Assembly: GCF_000972845.2 (NCBI RefSeq)
Contig: NC_040027.1
Coordinates: 8,395,228 to 8,459,227, forward strand
DNA length: 64,000 nucleotides
Source of the DNA: Larimichthys crocea
Taxonomy: Eukaryota; Chordata; Actinopteri; Sciaenidae
Direction of reading: 5' to 3'
A program made the translations under genes and the position numbers. Within the stretch, counting starts at the first letter, position 1. Each line of letters begins with the position of its first letter. The notes under the pieces were generated by a model. It was not told the origin of the DNA. It ran no database searches and worked only from the letters and a program-made list of their open reading frames with translations. Of the stretch, positions 44,301-56,612 are shown piece after piece.

Positions 44301-47300
44301 CAGGACATTAAGACAAGAGCGGCCGTGTCCGATTTCAGCCCTGTGAAGCAGATTGTGCTGGTGAGGCTGATCCATTGTCACACACACGTATCACTCAGAC
44401 AATATCCCCAAGACACTGCCATGATACTCAGACCCCAAGTTAAGGGCTGTGGGAACAAACCAGTAACCAGTTCAACCTCATTTCTCCTGTGTCTCACGGA
44501 GAGAGCAGCCACCACTCTTTGGTTTTTATTTCATTATTTTTTCAAATAATATTACACAAGGTCAAAGGAGATTGATATATATCCACACATAAACTCAAAC
44601 AGCACTCTTACTTTACGCCCCTCCTAACACAACACATTACTCTAATGAGACCAGAGCGTGCCCTCAGGGACACACACTCATCTGCTCTGTGTCCTAAGTA
44701 ATGTCAGCTTCCTTATTTGGGACACAGCCAAGGCCTGTGTGTGCACATGTGTGTGTGTGTGTGTGTGCATGCATCTGTGTGTGTGTGCACATGTGTGTGT
44801 CAGTGCCTCCCCGTCACTCCGCCGTCCATTCTTGCTGTACCACGTCACCTCGTGGTTGCCAGAATCAAGTCAAATTAATTTAAAGAAATCTCGTCTGAAC
44901 GTTGTGAATTATCTTTTATTCTTCTTGTTTCTTCCTGGCAGGACTACCCAGAGGACGAACTCCTGCTGGTGTTTGACAGTGACTTCGTCTACGGTCAGTG
45001 CTTCTACCTGGTTGTGACACCAGAAGCTAAGGACAGAATCCTCAACGTAAGCAGACACTCAATAAAAGATTTCCCTGCTTTTGATGAATGAGGGTGAGTG
45101 CTGTAGCCGTTTAGCAACAACGTGGGGCTGATTTTATTTCAATTCTGTACGCAGGAATGTTTCCTATTATTTATGTTCCTTTTCCATTGGAGGAATGTTC
45201 ACTATTTGATCCCTTATCGCTAACAGTAAATGCTGCTGTCAGGGGTCACACATCTGGAAGGCCCATTCTGCTTTGCCAGCTGGCGTGCTTTCAACGGCCG
45301 ATTTTAAAATGAAATACTCGCTGCTCTGCTCTGCCCTCAAATGTTTTATGGTCTGTGGCTCGTCTGGGAGGATTTCAGGTTCAACTATCAAAAGAAAATC
45401 TTAATAAATAATCTCCCACTTCCACAGTAAAATGTTTCCTGCACCTTTTTGTGATTCTCTCCGTGTTCTGCAGCCCCCAGTGCTCGAGACGGAAGAAGTG
45501 TTTGAGATTGAAGTCAATAAAACCCCAGAACCGCAGCCATGGATACCCCAAGGCAGCGAGCGGGAAGTAGATGAAGAAGCAGACAGAGAGACCAGAGAAA
45601 GGGTACTGCAGTGCATCAAAAACATTCTTTCCTCATTCCGCCTCGTCCGTCCTTTTCACCTCTCCGTTCCGTCTCCTTCTTGTCATCAGCTGTGGTACAA
45701 GTTCTCCAGAGTACGGAGGAATTTCGGGTCGCCGGTCTGTTTTTCCGACCGCAACACTGCAGACGCTAAGGACGGCTACCTAGAGTGCGCTTCCTATCAA
45801 GACAGCAGATTCAGCATCAAGCAGATGCAGAGGGACTGCGGGATGCAGGCTGTTCCCAGGCTGCAGAGCAGCGGCGCTCAAACACAATGGTACACCAGAA
45901 AACCAGTATTCCTCTGCAGTCTTTATTGTTTTAATAATGACTCCACGTCCACCAACATGTTACGTCCTTACAGGAAGTTTCAGAGGAATATCTTCACCCA
46001 GTACATGCCGAGACAGTTGAGTGATGAAGAGAAAGAGAACGTCCTGCAGTCTGACAGTCTGAAGAAGTTTTGCACCTCAGTGACCCCCAGGTAAAATGAT
46101 ACATGCCAGTAATTCAAGGGTTCCTTCATTCTGACTTCTTCCTTAGGGAGTATGTATTGAATAGGAAGACTGATACCCAAACTCAGACATGACAGCATCG
46201 GCCTCAGGGTACTTAAATCCATCCATTATTACCACCAGCAGCATTAGAATATTCAAAATGAGAACTTTAAGGGCGCCTCTACCTTCCACCATATTTTTTA
46301 TTCTTATATTTGCCTCCACAGCTCAAATCTTGAGTTTTAAAAACATGTTATAGTGGCACATTGTAATCTTATACTTTCCCACACCTCCAGCCATCCTTCC
46401 TTTGTGTCCAGGTAAAAGAGTATTAGACTACAGACTTTGTTCTGTAGGTTTGGAGACATGGGATGAAGGAAAATGACGTTTTACGGATTTGTTTTTTGTT
46501 TTTCTTGCAGGATTCTGCACGCCCTCCAGCAGGTCCAGATCGCTAACGTGTTCGTTGATAGCTGGAGAGCTCTGGGTGCCGGGGCTGAGGATGGTGACTG
46601 GGCCGGGAAGGTTTACGAAGATTTGGCACTTTATCAGGCCTTCACGGACCAGAAGTACATGAACAACAGGAAAATCAGCACCGTCAACTGGCATCCTACC
46701 ATCTACGGTGAAGTGCTGAGTCACAGCCTTGAAAAGACTATAGCATTAACTAACACTGACATTAGATGGCTGTAGTGTATCAGAGCAAATGAGGTCAGGA
46801 TCGATGCCGTGTGGGGAGTGTGCAGCGTTCAGCACATCATGGTTTTAAATGTCTCTAATAGCATTTGTCTGGAAAATGTCGACACGGATCGTGTTGATGG
46901 ACAGTACCTTCAGCAAATATAACAATCTGACTGTCAGAGAAGTATCAGAATTTCAAGTCCTCCTCATTATTAAAGCATTATCGTTCTTTACTATTTCTTT
47001 GTAACGTTGCCCAGCTGTCATCGCCCATAGAGCACGCTTCCAGCAAAATCTCAGAATAACAATGTCAGTGCCAAAACATGTTGATCGTGTTATTCCAGGA
47101 AGGGATCAAAGTCAGTTCAGTTAGAAAAAGGCTCATTCAAACATATTTAACATCTATCGCTGTGGAGCTGATGTGTTTTTTCACGTGACAGGCGTGATAG
47201 CTGTGGCGCTGATGAAGGAAAAGGAGGAGCGGGAGCGGGAGTCTACACCTTCTTTCATTCTCTTCTACAGCTTCTCCGACCCCTCCAATTCCCAGGTATG

Positions 47301-50300
47301 GAAAATCTATGAGAGGCTGAAAAGACGATATTTCTCTCTGTGTTGTCATTCAAGACCATTATTAGCTTTGGCAAAAATTTGAGAGGCTCTATTGATTCGA
47401 CCCGGGCTCTGGATCAATAAAACTGAGCTGCTAAATCACTCAGAAGTAATCCGAGTTCTGGATGACGTGACTCCACCGGGGCACGTGTCACGCTTTGGTT
47501 TCACTGTCTGCCGCAGCGCTGATCAAAGTGGCAAAGGGTAACGTGCACAGGAAACAAAGACGTTATCTAATGAAATAAATCTGTTTGTTTAGCGTGAGGA
47601 GAAGAAGAAGAGCGCTGTAGTTCAGTTTAAACTCTGAAACATGAAAATGACTTCTCTGTCCTGTAACACCATCCTGTCTCTGCTGGCTCTCTTTTCCCCT
47701 GATGAAGTGGAATCTACTGTAAGCGTTTGGTTTTGTGGATTAAAAGCTAAACTTTTCAAGGAGAGACCAGAATAAATAAATACTCCGGGGATGGCAAGCA
47801 CCCAGCACACGGAAACGTCTACTTTGAAATATAATATTTCTGCCCTGTGTATGTGGTTTTCTCTGTTGTTTGCAGTTGCTGCTGGAGTGCCCAGATGACA
47901 TTTGTGCCTTTGAGTTCTGCCCCTCCGATCCAAATATTATCGTTGGCGGCTGCATAAATGGCCAGGTGCTGACTTTGACTCTGCTTTGCTGCATCTGCTG
48001 CCTTTTACACTAGATTTTAGCATTTTCAGCATGAGGGAAAACAATTAGAAATGAATGATTTATCCAGTTATTGAATATAATTATTCATATTTGATATGAA
48101 TGATTTATCCAGTTATTGAATATAATTATTCATATTTGATCTCAGGTTGTGTTGTGGGACATTTCTGCTCACGTCACACACTTGCAGGGAACAGAGCCCA
48201 GAAGTAAAAAGGTCTCCATCGACACTGACACATACGTAAGTACCCATATCCTGTCTCTAATGTGCACAATGTTGATACAATAATACACAGTGTTCTGTAT
48301 CCGTGTTGGTGGATTACATGTGGTATCAGTTACTGTAATTCTTTGGCTAGTAATGACGTCAGCTCGGTTTACTCAAGCACGAGCCTTCAGTTTATCAAAG
48401 CGTGCAGCATATTTCGCTGCAAAAGACAGGCTGTACTCCTCAGCGGCCGTATGACAGAGGGAGATGATGATACGTTGACTCCTGAGTTCTCTCCTCATCC
48501 TCACCCTTTCATTAGATGGGAATGCAGCGGCCTAATGGGCCTTTTCAAGCCAGCCACAGCTGTCAAAACTAGTTCCACAAACGCACTAATGCCAGGAGTA
48601 AATCTCAAAGCGAGTTTATATCATTACATGACCCCACTGCTAAACGAGAGCGGCCTAATTAGGGCTCCAGTCAGACTGAAGCGATCAGACTGAATCGCTT
48701 TTGGCTTGACATCACAGTAAACTAATATCTTCATGTCATATCTTCTCTGTTTGAATGGTACAAAGTGCTGTAGAGTCACAAAAACAAGGTGGGGGAGAGA
48801 GAGAGGTAATGATGCGTGATAAAAATCAGTTCTCAGATTTAAACCCACAACACAGCGAGTCTGCTGAGACATCCAGACACCAGATATCAAACCTGTTCTG
48901 TCCTTAAAGCCTGACCTCCGCTGACTTCTTCCATTCGAATAGACACATATGCCCCCATCATCCAGCCCCCATTTGCTTTGTGTGTTTTTATTGTCTCTAC
49001 AGTTGAACAGCTGTCTCCATCCCCATCCTCACTACTTCCTCGCTCTGCCCTCTCCCACCACTCCCTCCGTGCCTCCCTCTATTCTCATTGTCCTTGTTTG
49101 CTATTCATTCTCCAGAGTCAACACACACTCCAGCTGTTACACAAGCCTTCCATCCTCCACCAGAGTTTGTACCCCACGGAAGATAGCGCGCAAACAAATC
49201 AGATCGCTGCCCTCGCTCGTGTTTGCAGTGTAAACAGAGGCAGTTGTGTCTGCTAAAAGGTTTTATTTGCATGTTGAGCGCTGTGAACGCTGCGCCGTGC
49301 CAGCACCTGTTGCTTATCAAATAAGCAAGGAATTTAAATGTACTCTAACTCTAACCCTAGTCTTTAGAGTTTGTGTTGTGGTATACATAATGTGTGAAGT
49401 ATAATACCCAGCTGCTCTTCACTGTAAAGTCTGAATTGTCGGAGCTCACTGTACACGCTTTGCCTTTTGTGTCTGACCTCCCACCAGGACCTCGACGACA
49501 ACAAAGAGAAGACTCCTACCGTGCACTACTGTGCATTGTCTGCCGCGGAGAGCAGCCACAAAGCCCCAATTACCGATATCCAGTGGCTGCCACCAACATT
49601 TGAGGTACACACGGGAGGGGTAACGACTGCAACACGTCGGGTACATGCTGGAACATTCCACGAGGTTAATCAGCGTTTGCATTCAGCCTATCTCGGTTAA
49701 TAAAAGGTGTTTTTGTGCGAATCATTCTGAAATGTTTTCCTCTTTTATCATATCTACTGTAAACACCGTGGAATAGTTTACAACACACCGGAGGCAACTA
49801 GAGTAAATATAATCCTTCATACCTGAGTCTAAAATTGATAATGAAACAATACCCGCCACAGAGTCCGGGCTCTTATTGCTCTAATGATTTCTGTATCTAG
49901 TTTTGGAGTATTGACAGAGTTTATCTGACTGAGGTTAAAAGCCGCTCGAATGTAAACAAGACTAACAGGAGATACGACACTAATGGGTGCAGAGAAAAGG
50001 TTCGCAAGGTCAGAGCATACTGAGGGTGTGAGCGATTTAAGAGCAAGGCGTGGAACTATGATACTGTTCTCCTGACTAACTGCACAACACGAACTCGCTG
50101 CATTTATTATAGCTTTCAGATGTTATTTGATGCATGTGGTCCACAAAGAAACTGTTGTGTTCAGTACACATTGACCTGAAGTGATGTTTGCTGCAGTAAG
50201 CACCATGATGTTTGGTCTGTAACTCAGCACAAACAAGTGCAGTGAGAGCATAAAAATATTCAGTAATAATGAGCTCACACAGTTTGGATGAATTATTACA

Positions 50301-53300
50301 GCTCCCAGAACTTTAGCTTGTTGTCTGGTGTTTCTAAAATCTTCATAAAGCAATGAATTCTTTATAATTCTGGTGTCTCATTGGTGCTTTTCCCTCGTGT
50401 CTATAGAGCCAACTGTAATAAATCATGACACCCACTGGCACTCATCTGGATAAGTAAATCGAGGCAATCATCAAAGTGCCCCCCGGGGGCACATTAAGCT
50501 CCCGTATATCTTCAGGAAGCTCATTCACTTCTTTACAGACATGTTGGTTCTGTGACTCTCTCTCTGATTAGGTGACCAGGACGGGCTCACCGGTGGAAAA
50601 CAAGTATAAGATCTCTGTTCAGTTCGTCACCTGCTCCCCTGACGGGTACGTTTTACACAGAGAAATGTCCAGTTAAAGTCATGAAACGCTGTCATCTTGT
50701 AGCCAGTATAGTGTTATAGACGACAGGTTCTGACTTACACGTGTGCCTGTTTGTTTGTCCGTCTGAACTATGATTCGCTGCCACCACCAGGTACTGAACA
50801 TCTGTCTCTGTCTCCCTTTTATGACCGTTCACTCGTCTGTCTGTGGAATTCACGAGGATCAGTCACCGCTTGTATTTAAATGTCAGCTGTACTCGTGTTA
50901 TGGTGTTGGCGCCGTACCAGTATGAGCTCTTTTGGCAGCGTGGTTGGTGTTGGTGTATGTGTGTGTGTGTCATACCGGCTGGTGACTGTAAAAATCAGAC
51001 GTAGGCACGTTTTATGAGTTACCGCGTTTAACTCCTTTATAAGTGCCAGAATTCATTTCATAGACATAAATGTTTGGCAACAGGGAGGCAGTAAAAATAC
51101 GACTACCACAGTAGAAATACTGTCATACATCAAGTATCTGCATTAAGAAAATACTCATAGTAAAGGATTGTAATCACATTAGTTTGTACATCACTTGAAT
51201 GGGATCATTTTGAGTAATTATGTACTGCTTGGCAGCTTCAATAACATCCTAACCTTGAATAACATGCCATAATTTATTTGTTGATTATATGTTGTGTTAT
51301 CAAACATATCTACAAGATAACTAGTAAGTAAAATAAAAATACAGTACCTAAAACTTCTACACAGTACTTGAGTAAATGTATTTAGTTGTGTGAGGGGCCA
51401 AAACAACACTAGACTAGCTCGTCCTCCCCGTCCTCACCAGCTGATATCATTACAAAGTGTTTATATATGCAAATGACTGATTTTTAACTTATCTACATGT
51501 TGCACCCAGAAGTCCACTGTGCGTGTGAGACTGTAAAACATTGTAAATCAGTGAAATCAGATGTTTTCATTGTTAAATGAGGTTATTACTCGTGACTACA
51601 GTCTGCAGAAGCTGTTACTCAGTGAAGCTTGTTATATATTTTGAAAGTCTGTGTAGTTTACAGAGAAGATTCAAAGTTTATTTTGTGTTCCACTGCTGGT
51701 CTGTGTCTCTCTTCTAAAGCTTGATAATGTTCTGGGATCTGCGAGTGCAAAAAGCGACGAGGCAGCCAGTGATAGACACGAAGCAGACGACGACGCCACG
51801 CAGTGACGCCTTCAAACACCTGGATCGCATGTGGAAACCTCTGTTCAGGGTACAGCGGGGTTCAAGGGTGCAAGTCGAGTCTGTGATTGACTTTTAAAAT
51901 GTTTAGTCTGTCAGTTCTTCAAATGTCAGAAGTTGTTTTGTTTCTCTGCCATGCGTCAGGTTTCTCTGCCAAGGATCAATACGAGTGGAGAGTACCTTCC
52001 TCTGAAGTTCAGCCTGGAACACTACACCTGCAGCAGTAATGAAACAGGTAAGAGCGACCACAGGTGAGCGATTTCACCCTTCAGGCTGCCAGTTTCACTT
52101 TATTTGTTTCTGTCTCTGCCTTTTCCTACAATCAGCCAAACAAACGAGCATTACTCAGTTAGCATCATTAATCACTGGTGTGATTAATACTATTTGGTTT
52201 TGTTGTTGGACGCAGAGCACGTCGTGACTCAGTCACTTTTAGAAAGCAACAGGTTGTTTCAAACAAATAATGAGTTCAAAAAGTAAAACACAGATTTTGT
52301 GAGTGAAGAAAAAGAAACAAAGAAATGAACATTACAACGCGTCTGTTAACGGTCTGTTACATCTCAGACGTGTTCACATGACTGCGAGTCTGTTCTTTAA
52401 TTCTGCTTCGAGTGGTTGAGCACAGTGATCAGTGGAGCGGCGTCCGCTCAGCCCTCAGGTACTCCTGTTCTCCGTCTGCCTCCCTCTTCTTCTCTCCTCC
52501 GGTTTCATAGCACTTTATTAAGTAATACTTCCAAAACAAGGCCCTCATAGTTGCCGAGCATTAGCCTCGACTGTCAGCTCTTTGCAATATGCTGCTCAGG
52601 CTCCTCGAGGGCCACAAGATGATCGTGTGTGTCCTGGCTGGCCAAGAAGAGACCTGTCTTTGTCTGGCTGAAGGTCTGCCTCCGTAAACACAGCTTTGGT
52701 GGCTGGCTTGTTATAGAATTAATATGTTCACTAACTGAGGCAATAAATCTGCTGCTGCTTTTTCCAGCAGCCCACAGGCAGTCTGTTATTAAGGCTTTAA
52801 TGAATCCCTGTGTGATTAATTCTTCACTGCTACTTAAGTTGTTTGATATTGATTGAATCTACACCGTCTGTCTCTGAACTCAACAGTCAGTCACTTTTTA
52901 CTATTCCTGATGCTGGAATCAGTCGTAGCCACAGTAGAAAAGCTCCACAGTTTTTAGCCTTCAGCTGCTGCTCATATCTTTACACACATCTTAACTGGGT
53001 GAAAGTTAAGATTTAGCAGATGCATGATTGAGTAATCTGACCTAGCAGACAGAGGCTGAGACTTGATTGGGAGCGGCCCACTGATAAGGGGGTGTGAACG
53101 GATATTCCTGCACTGTCCCTGACAGACAGTCGGGCTTTTGTAATGGAAAAGGTCTCTTCCATCACAACCAGACCTGCCTATCTTGACCGTCCCACCCTTC
53201 TCCCTTACTGTCCCGCCATTCTCCTCACTCCCGTCATATCCCCCCTCTCGCTCGAGCCGTACCCGTCCCCAGCTCCCTTTCTTTTGTCCTCCCGTCGTCT

Positions 53301-56300
53301 TGTTCATGGTCAGATTACAGAGCAGGCTGCGCCGATGCCACCGATGTTCAATCTCTTTTTTTTCCTTACTTTAAATAAATTGTCAATAGTTTCTAATGTT
53401 TCTTCTCTTTGTTTCCCGACGAGCCACCAGTGTTTTGAATTTCTTCTGCTCTTATTGTGTTCTACATCAGTTTAAATGTTTGTTTTCTTTGCAAACACGA
53501 CCCAAAATAGCTGCATGAAAGCCGGGCATGACTCATAACTACTGCAAAAAACTGTTTGTGTAAATGTTGACTCATCCCTGCAGGACTACAGTGTATTGTC
53601 AACATGTATTACACCGAGTGAGGACCATGCTACCTGTCTTGACTGCCTGAAAAAGACCCAATGTTACAAAAAAACATATTTATCTTAATTTCTTCTCCGC
53701 TTCACACACTCCTGTTTGCTATTTTCCTCCCAACAGAAGATGACGATGAAAACAATGATAGCTCGGAGGTCCCAGACTACAGCCAGCTCAGACTGCCCTC
53801 GGCAAAAACACTCACAACTCTGGAGGATGCCAATACCAAGCTCTATATCGGAACAGAGGTGAATATTCGTACCGGTAAAGTCTACATCAAGCAGTATTTT
53901 ACATCAGTACAGGTGCTGAATGAGCAAAATGAGATGGCCAAGCTGTCAAACAAAGACCCAAACATATGATGAGTCACCTTTGAGTTCAGATAAATATGTT
54001 ACACAGATGTCAGAAATCATAAAGTGTGTGCAGCTTTTATTCCGTGTTCCATAACGTGTACATCTTCACTGCCAGGACGGGGAGATTGTTTACGCTGACT
54101 GGAAGCCGGTGAGGGATGAATCTGGACGGCAGCACAGTGAGTCATCTGGTTTACTGTTATCGAGCTGAGAGAACAGAAATCCATCAACCGTTGACTCTCC
54201 ACAGCAGACCACGAAGCAGTTTGTTGCAGCAGTTTGAGACAAACAATGAGAAAAATCCAAGTTATAATATAATATATATAAATTTGACTACTATCAGTGT
54301 GAGTCAACCAGAGGGTTCATTATCTATCCCCTTTGTCACAGTTAAAAACTGACATTCGCAGAAACATATGGCCTCATCTTGAACCAGAGCAAATACAGAT
54401 TGATTACATACCCCATATGTTATGATCCACTAAAGTTAGACACGATATACGATGCATAAATCCCTGTTTTTGTCACCTGTGCTCCTCTGCCTCTAATTGG
54501 CTGAGAGCGTCACATCGTCTCCTTTCTGATGGTTAGCCAATCAGAGGCAGAACACAGAAAGAATAGCAGGTGGAACACACCTGTAAATATAGTTTTGTTG
54601 TCACATATAACAGTGCACCTTCTCGTCCTGTCTAGGTGGCAAGCCCCTTCACTGTTACAGGGTCCATGACGGGATGGTGAATACAGTGCAGCGGTCGCCC
54701 TTCTTCAAAGACATTATTTTGACAATGGGTTCCTTTAACTTCGCCATCTGGAAGGAGGGAGTCATGGTAACAAACACCCGCCGCTTCAACTGCAATCACA
54801 AAAATCACAGTCCACCTTCACACATCACGATAAAAAGCAGAAGACAAACGTGTGACTCTGTTTAACTTCAGGAAGACCACATCATCCAGTCGCCGAGCTC
54901 TGAGCAGATCTGCACTGCGGCGTGCTGGTCCTTGTCCCAGCCAGCTGTTTTCTTCATTGGGAAAAAGGATGGCAGCATTGAGGTGTGGAACCTGCTGGAA
55001 AAAACCAGCGGACCTGCACAGGTCCAGGCACACGTCACCGATGCCAAGATCACCTGCATCAAACCCTGGACCGCCTCCTGTGAGTCCTGGACTACATAAT
55101 ACGTCAAATGTTATCTGTGCTGCTACAAAAATATGAGTTCTATCAACAATTTATTTTTATGTACAGCTAAGCAGCACTTCCTGGCTGTGACTGATGACCA
55201 AGGATTAGTCCGTGTATTAGAAATCCCAAAGACACTCTACAGTCCCTCCAGGAGTAAGGTGAGACAGTCCAACCACCTCTTAAAGTGTGAAAACTTTAAA
55301 GAAGATCAGGAGTGAAAGGTTCGTTTTCATTCTTCTCTTCTTCTTCTTTCTGTATCCAGGGTTCGAGTGTGAAGAAATATTTTCAGCTGGAGGAAGACAG
55401 GTTGCACTTCTTTTTGGAAAAAGTGGAAGAGTGGGAGAAACTGAAGAAGGGAGCTGAAGAAGCCAAGAAGAGGACGGTGAGTTCAGCCTGGAGGAAGAGC
55501 GAACACAGGGCAGTGATGGAAGTATTCAAATCCTTTACTCAAGTAAAAGTACTAATACCACATGGTAAACATACTCAGACGTAAGTAAAAGTATGTAGTT
55601 TAATCAGTAAACATACTCAATGTGGAAAAATATGAATGTAAAAGCATTTTAACTGGTATTTTGATCTTTGTATGTTTTGTATGGAGAATCCAGCTTCTTC
55701 CGTACAGCACTTGAGTCGATGTAGTGAGTTATACTCCACCACTCGTTGGTTTGGATCCTCGTGCTGAACAAGTACTCGATTTCTCTCCCAGGCATCATTA
55801 TTTGGTGTTAGAGTGTCCTTGAATGAGACCTTGTGTCCTCGGCTCCACTCAAACCTCGCTGCTGTTGGCAGACCGTCCTCTGAACAGACAGCGAGGCCTG
55901 CAAATGGTTTTAAAAGTGTAAACTGGAAAAGCTGCAGAAGGCTTTGACCGTCACGTCTCGTTTCTCTTATTGTCTTTCTCCTTCTCTCTCCTCTCATGTT
56001 TAATTCATTCAGATCCTCATCTGATCTTTGGCACCTGCGAGAGTAAAGTTATTGATAGCCAGAGCCTGGAAGTCTGTCTGCTAACTGTAGGAGCTAAATC
56101 TCTGTCTGATTCTTTAAATCTGACACTCGACGGCAGTTATGAATCCAGATTTGTTTTGTTGCTGCAATTTGTTGTTTACGTTTGAGGACATTTTCTTCTT
56201 GCTCCTCTAGTTAGCCATAAATTTCCCATGATGATGTTAAATCCACTTCCAGTCTTTGTCATCACGAGACTTCTTACAACAACTTCCGTAAATCTCAATC

Positions 56301-56612
56301 TGGAAACGTCAAGCCACAAAAGTTTTCCGTATTAGGAAAGATGCACGGAAGGATTTCAAAGATTTTAGGACTGCTGGACGATGTTGTCTTCTTAAATGTC
56401 ATATTATGACCCTAATTCTTCTGGTTTTTGTCCCCAGGAGCCTGAAAAGTCCCCAAAAGAGATCTGGTTTTTGTCCCCAGGAGCCTGAAAAGTCCCCAAA
56501 AGAGACGGACCAGCCGACCATGCAGGAATGGAAAGATCACCAGATGCTGGAGGAAAGCGTCCTGAAGGAGCACAGACTGTGGACACCTACCGCCAACACA
56601 CAAGATACCTGA
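41375..56612 (+). CDS. dnai3: Dynein axonemal intermediate chain 3 (WDR63)
   Basis: Coding exons: 41375-41426, 41527-41559, 44176-44360, 44942-45046, 45474-45602, 45690-45889, 45974-46090, 46511-46707, 47192-47295, 47876-47965, 48146-48235, 49488-49604, 50572-50645, 51720-51849, 51960-52047, 53737-53858, 54076-54136, 54636-54766, 54872-55079, 55167-55258, 55360-55476, 56481-56612; 857 aa (human about 891). A Lys/Ser-rich N-terminus is followed by a conserved block (ENPYKLLKKDDI, AAVSDFSPVK) and a WD-repeat propeller with cores such as PNIIVGGCINGQVVLWD, IMFWDLR, AIWKEGVM and GKKDGSIEVWNLL. A charged coiled coil (about 776-814) ends the protein. DNAI3 is the vertebrate counterpart of Chlamydomonas IC140, an intermediate chain of the I1/f inner dynein arm in motile cilia. 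The final exon has a duplicated 3' splice site, and only the downstream acceptor keeps the frame. It is head-to-head with mcoln3, as in human. Confidence 0.95.
42076..42127 (+). mobile_element. LINE 3' tail fragment
   Basis: GAAGTCCCTTCAGGGATTAA followed by TAAAGTATCTCTAATCTAATC is the typical end of teleost Rex1/L2-type retrotransposons, as I remember it. It indicates a truncated copy extending upstream by an unknown length. Confidence 0.5.
43186..43267 (+). repeat. Exact 41-bp two-copy tandem duplication
   Basis: The unit starts AGTTCATGCATTATTGATCT and ends AAAATACA; copies at 43186-43226 and 43227-43267 are identical. It lies in a dnai3 intron. Confidence 0.95.
44748..44800. repeat. GT-rich compound microsatellite
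   Basis: Runs of GT are interrupted by GCATGCATCT and GCACAT. Alternating purine-pyrimidine character runs over about 50 bp in a dnai3 intron. Confidence 0.85.
48051..48140 (+). repeat. Exact 45-bp tandem duplication abutting a dnai3 splice acceptor
   Basis: The unit starts ATGAATGATTTATCCAGTTA; copies at 48051-48095 and 48096-48140 are identical. The second copy ends directly before CTCAG, the acceptor of the exon starting 48146. The repeat therefore supplies the branch-site and tract region, which is A/T-rich rather than pyrimidine-rich. Confidence 0.95.
48380..48690. other. Candidate non-coding regulatory block in a dnai3 intron
   Basis: A unique-looking stretch contains several homeodomain-type TAAT cores, including the palindrome CCTAATTAGG near 48655 and CCTAATGGGCC near 48532. 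There is no open frame with splice support. The call as an enhancer is inference only. Confidence 0.2.
56420..56505 (+). repeat. Exact 43-bp duplication of the last dnai3 3' splice site
   Basis: The unit TCTGGTTTTTGTCCCCAG plus the first 25 bases of the exon occurs twice in tandem (56420-56462 and 56463-56505). Both copies contain a full tract-CAG acceptor; exon starts would be 56438 or 56481. The offset of 43 is not a multiple of three. Confidence 0.95.
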
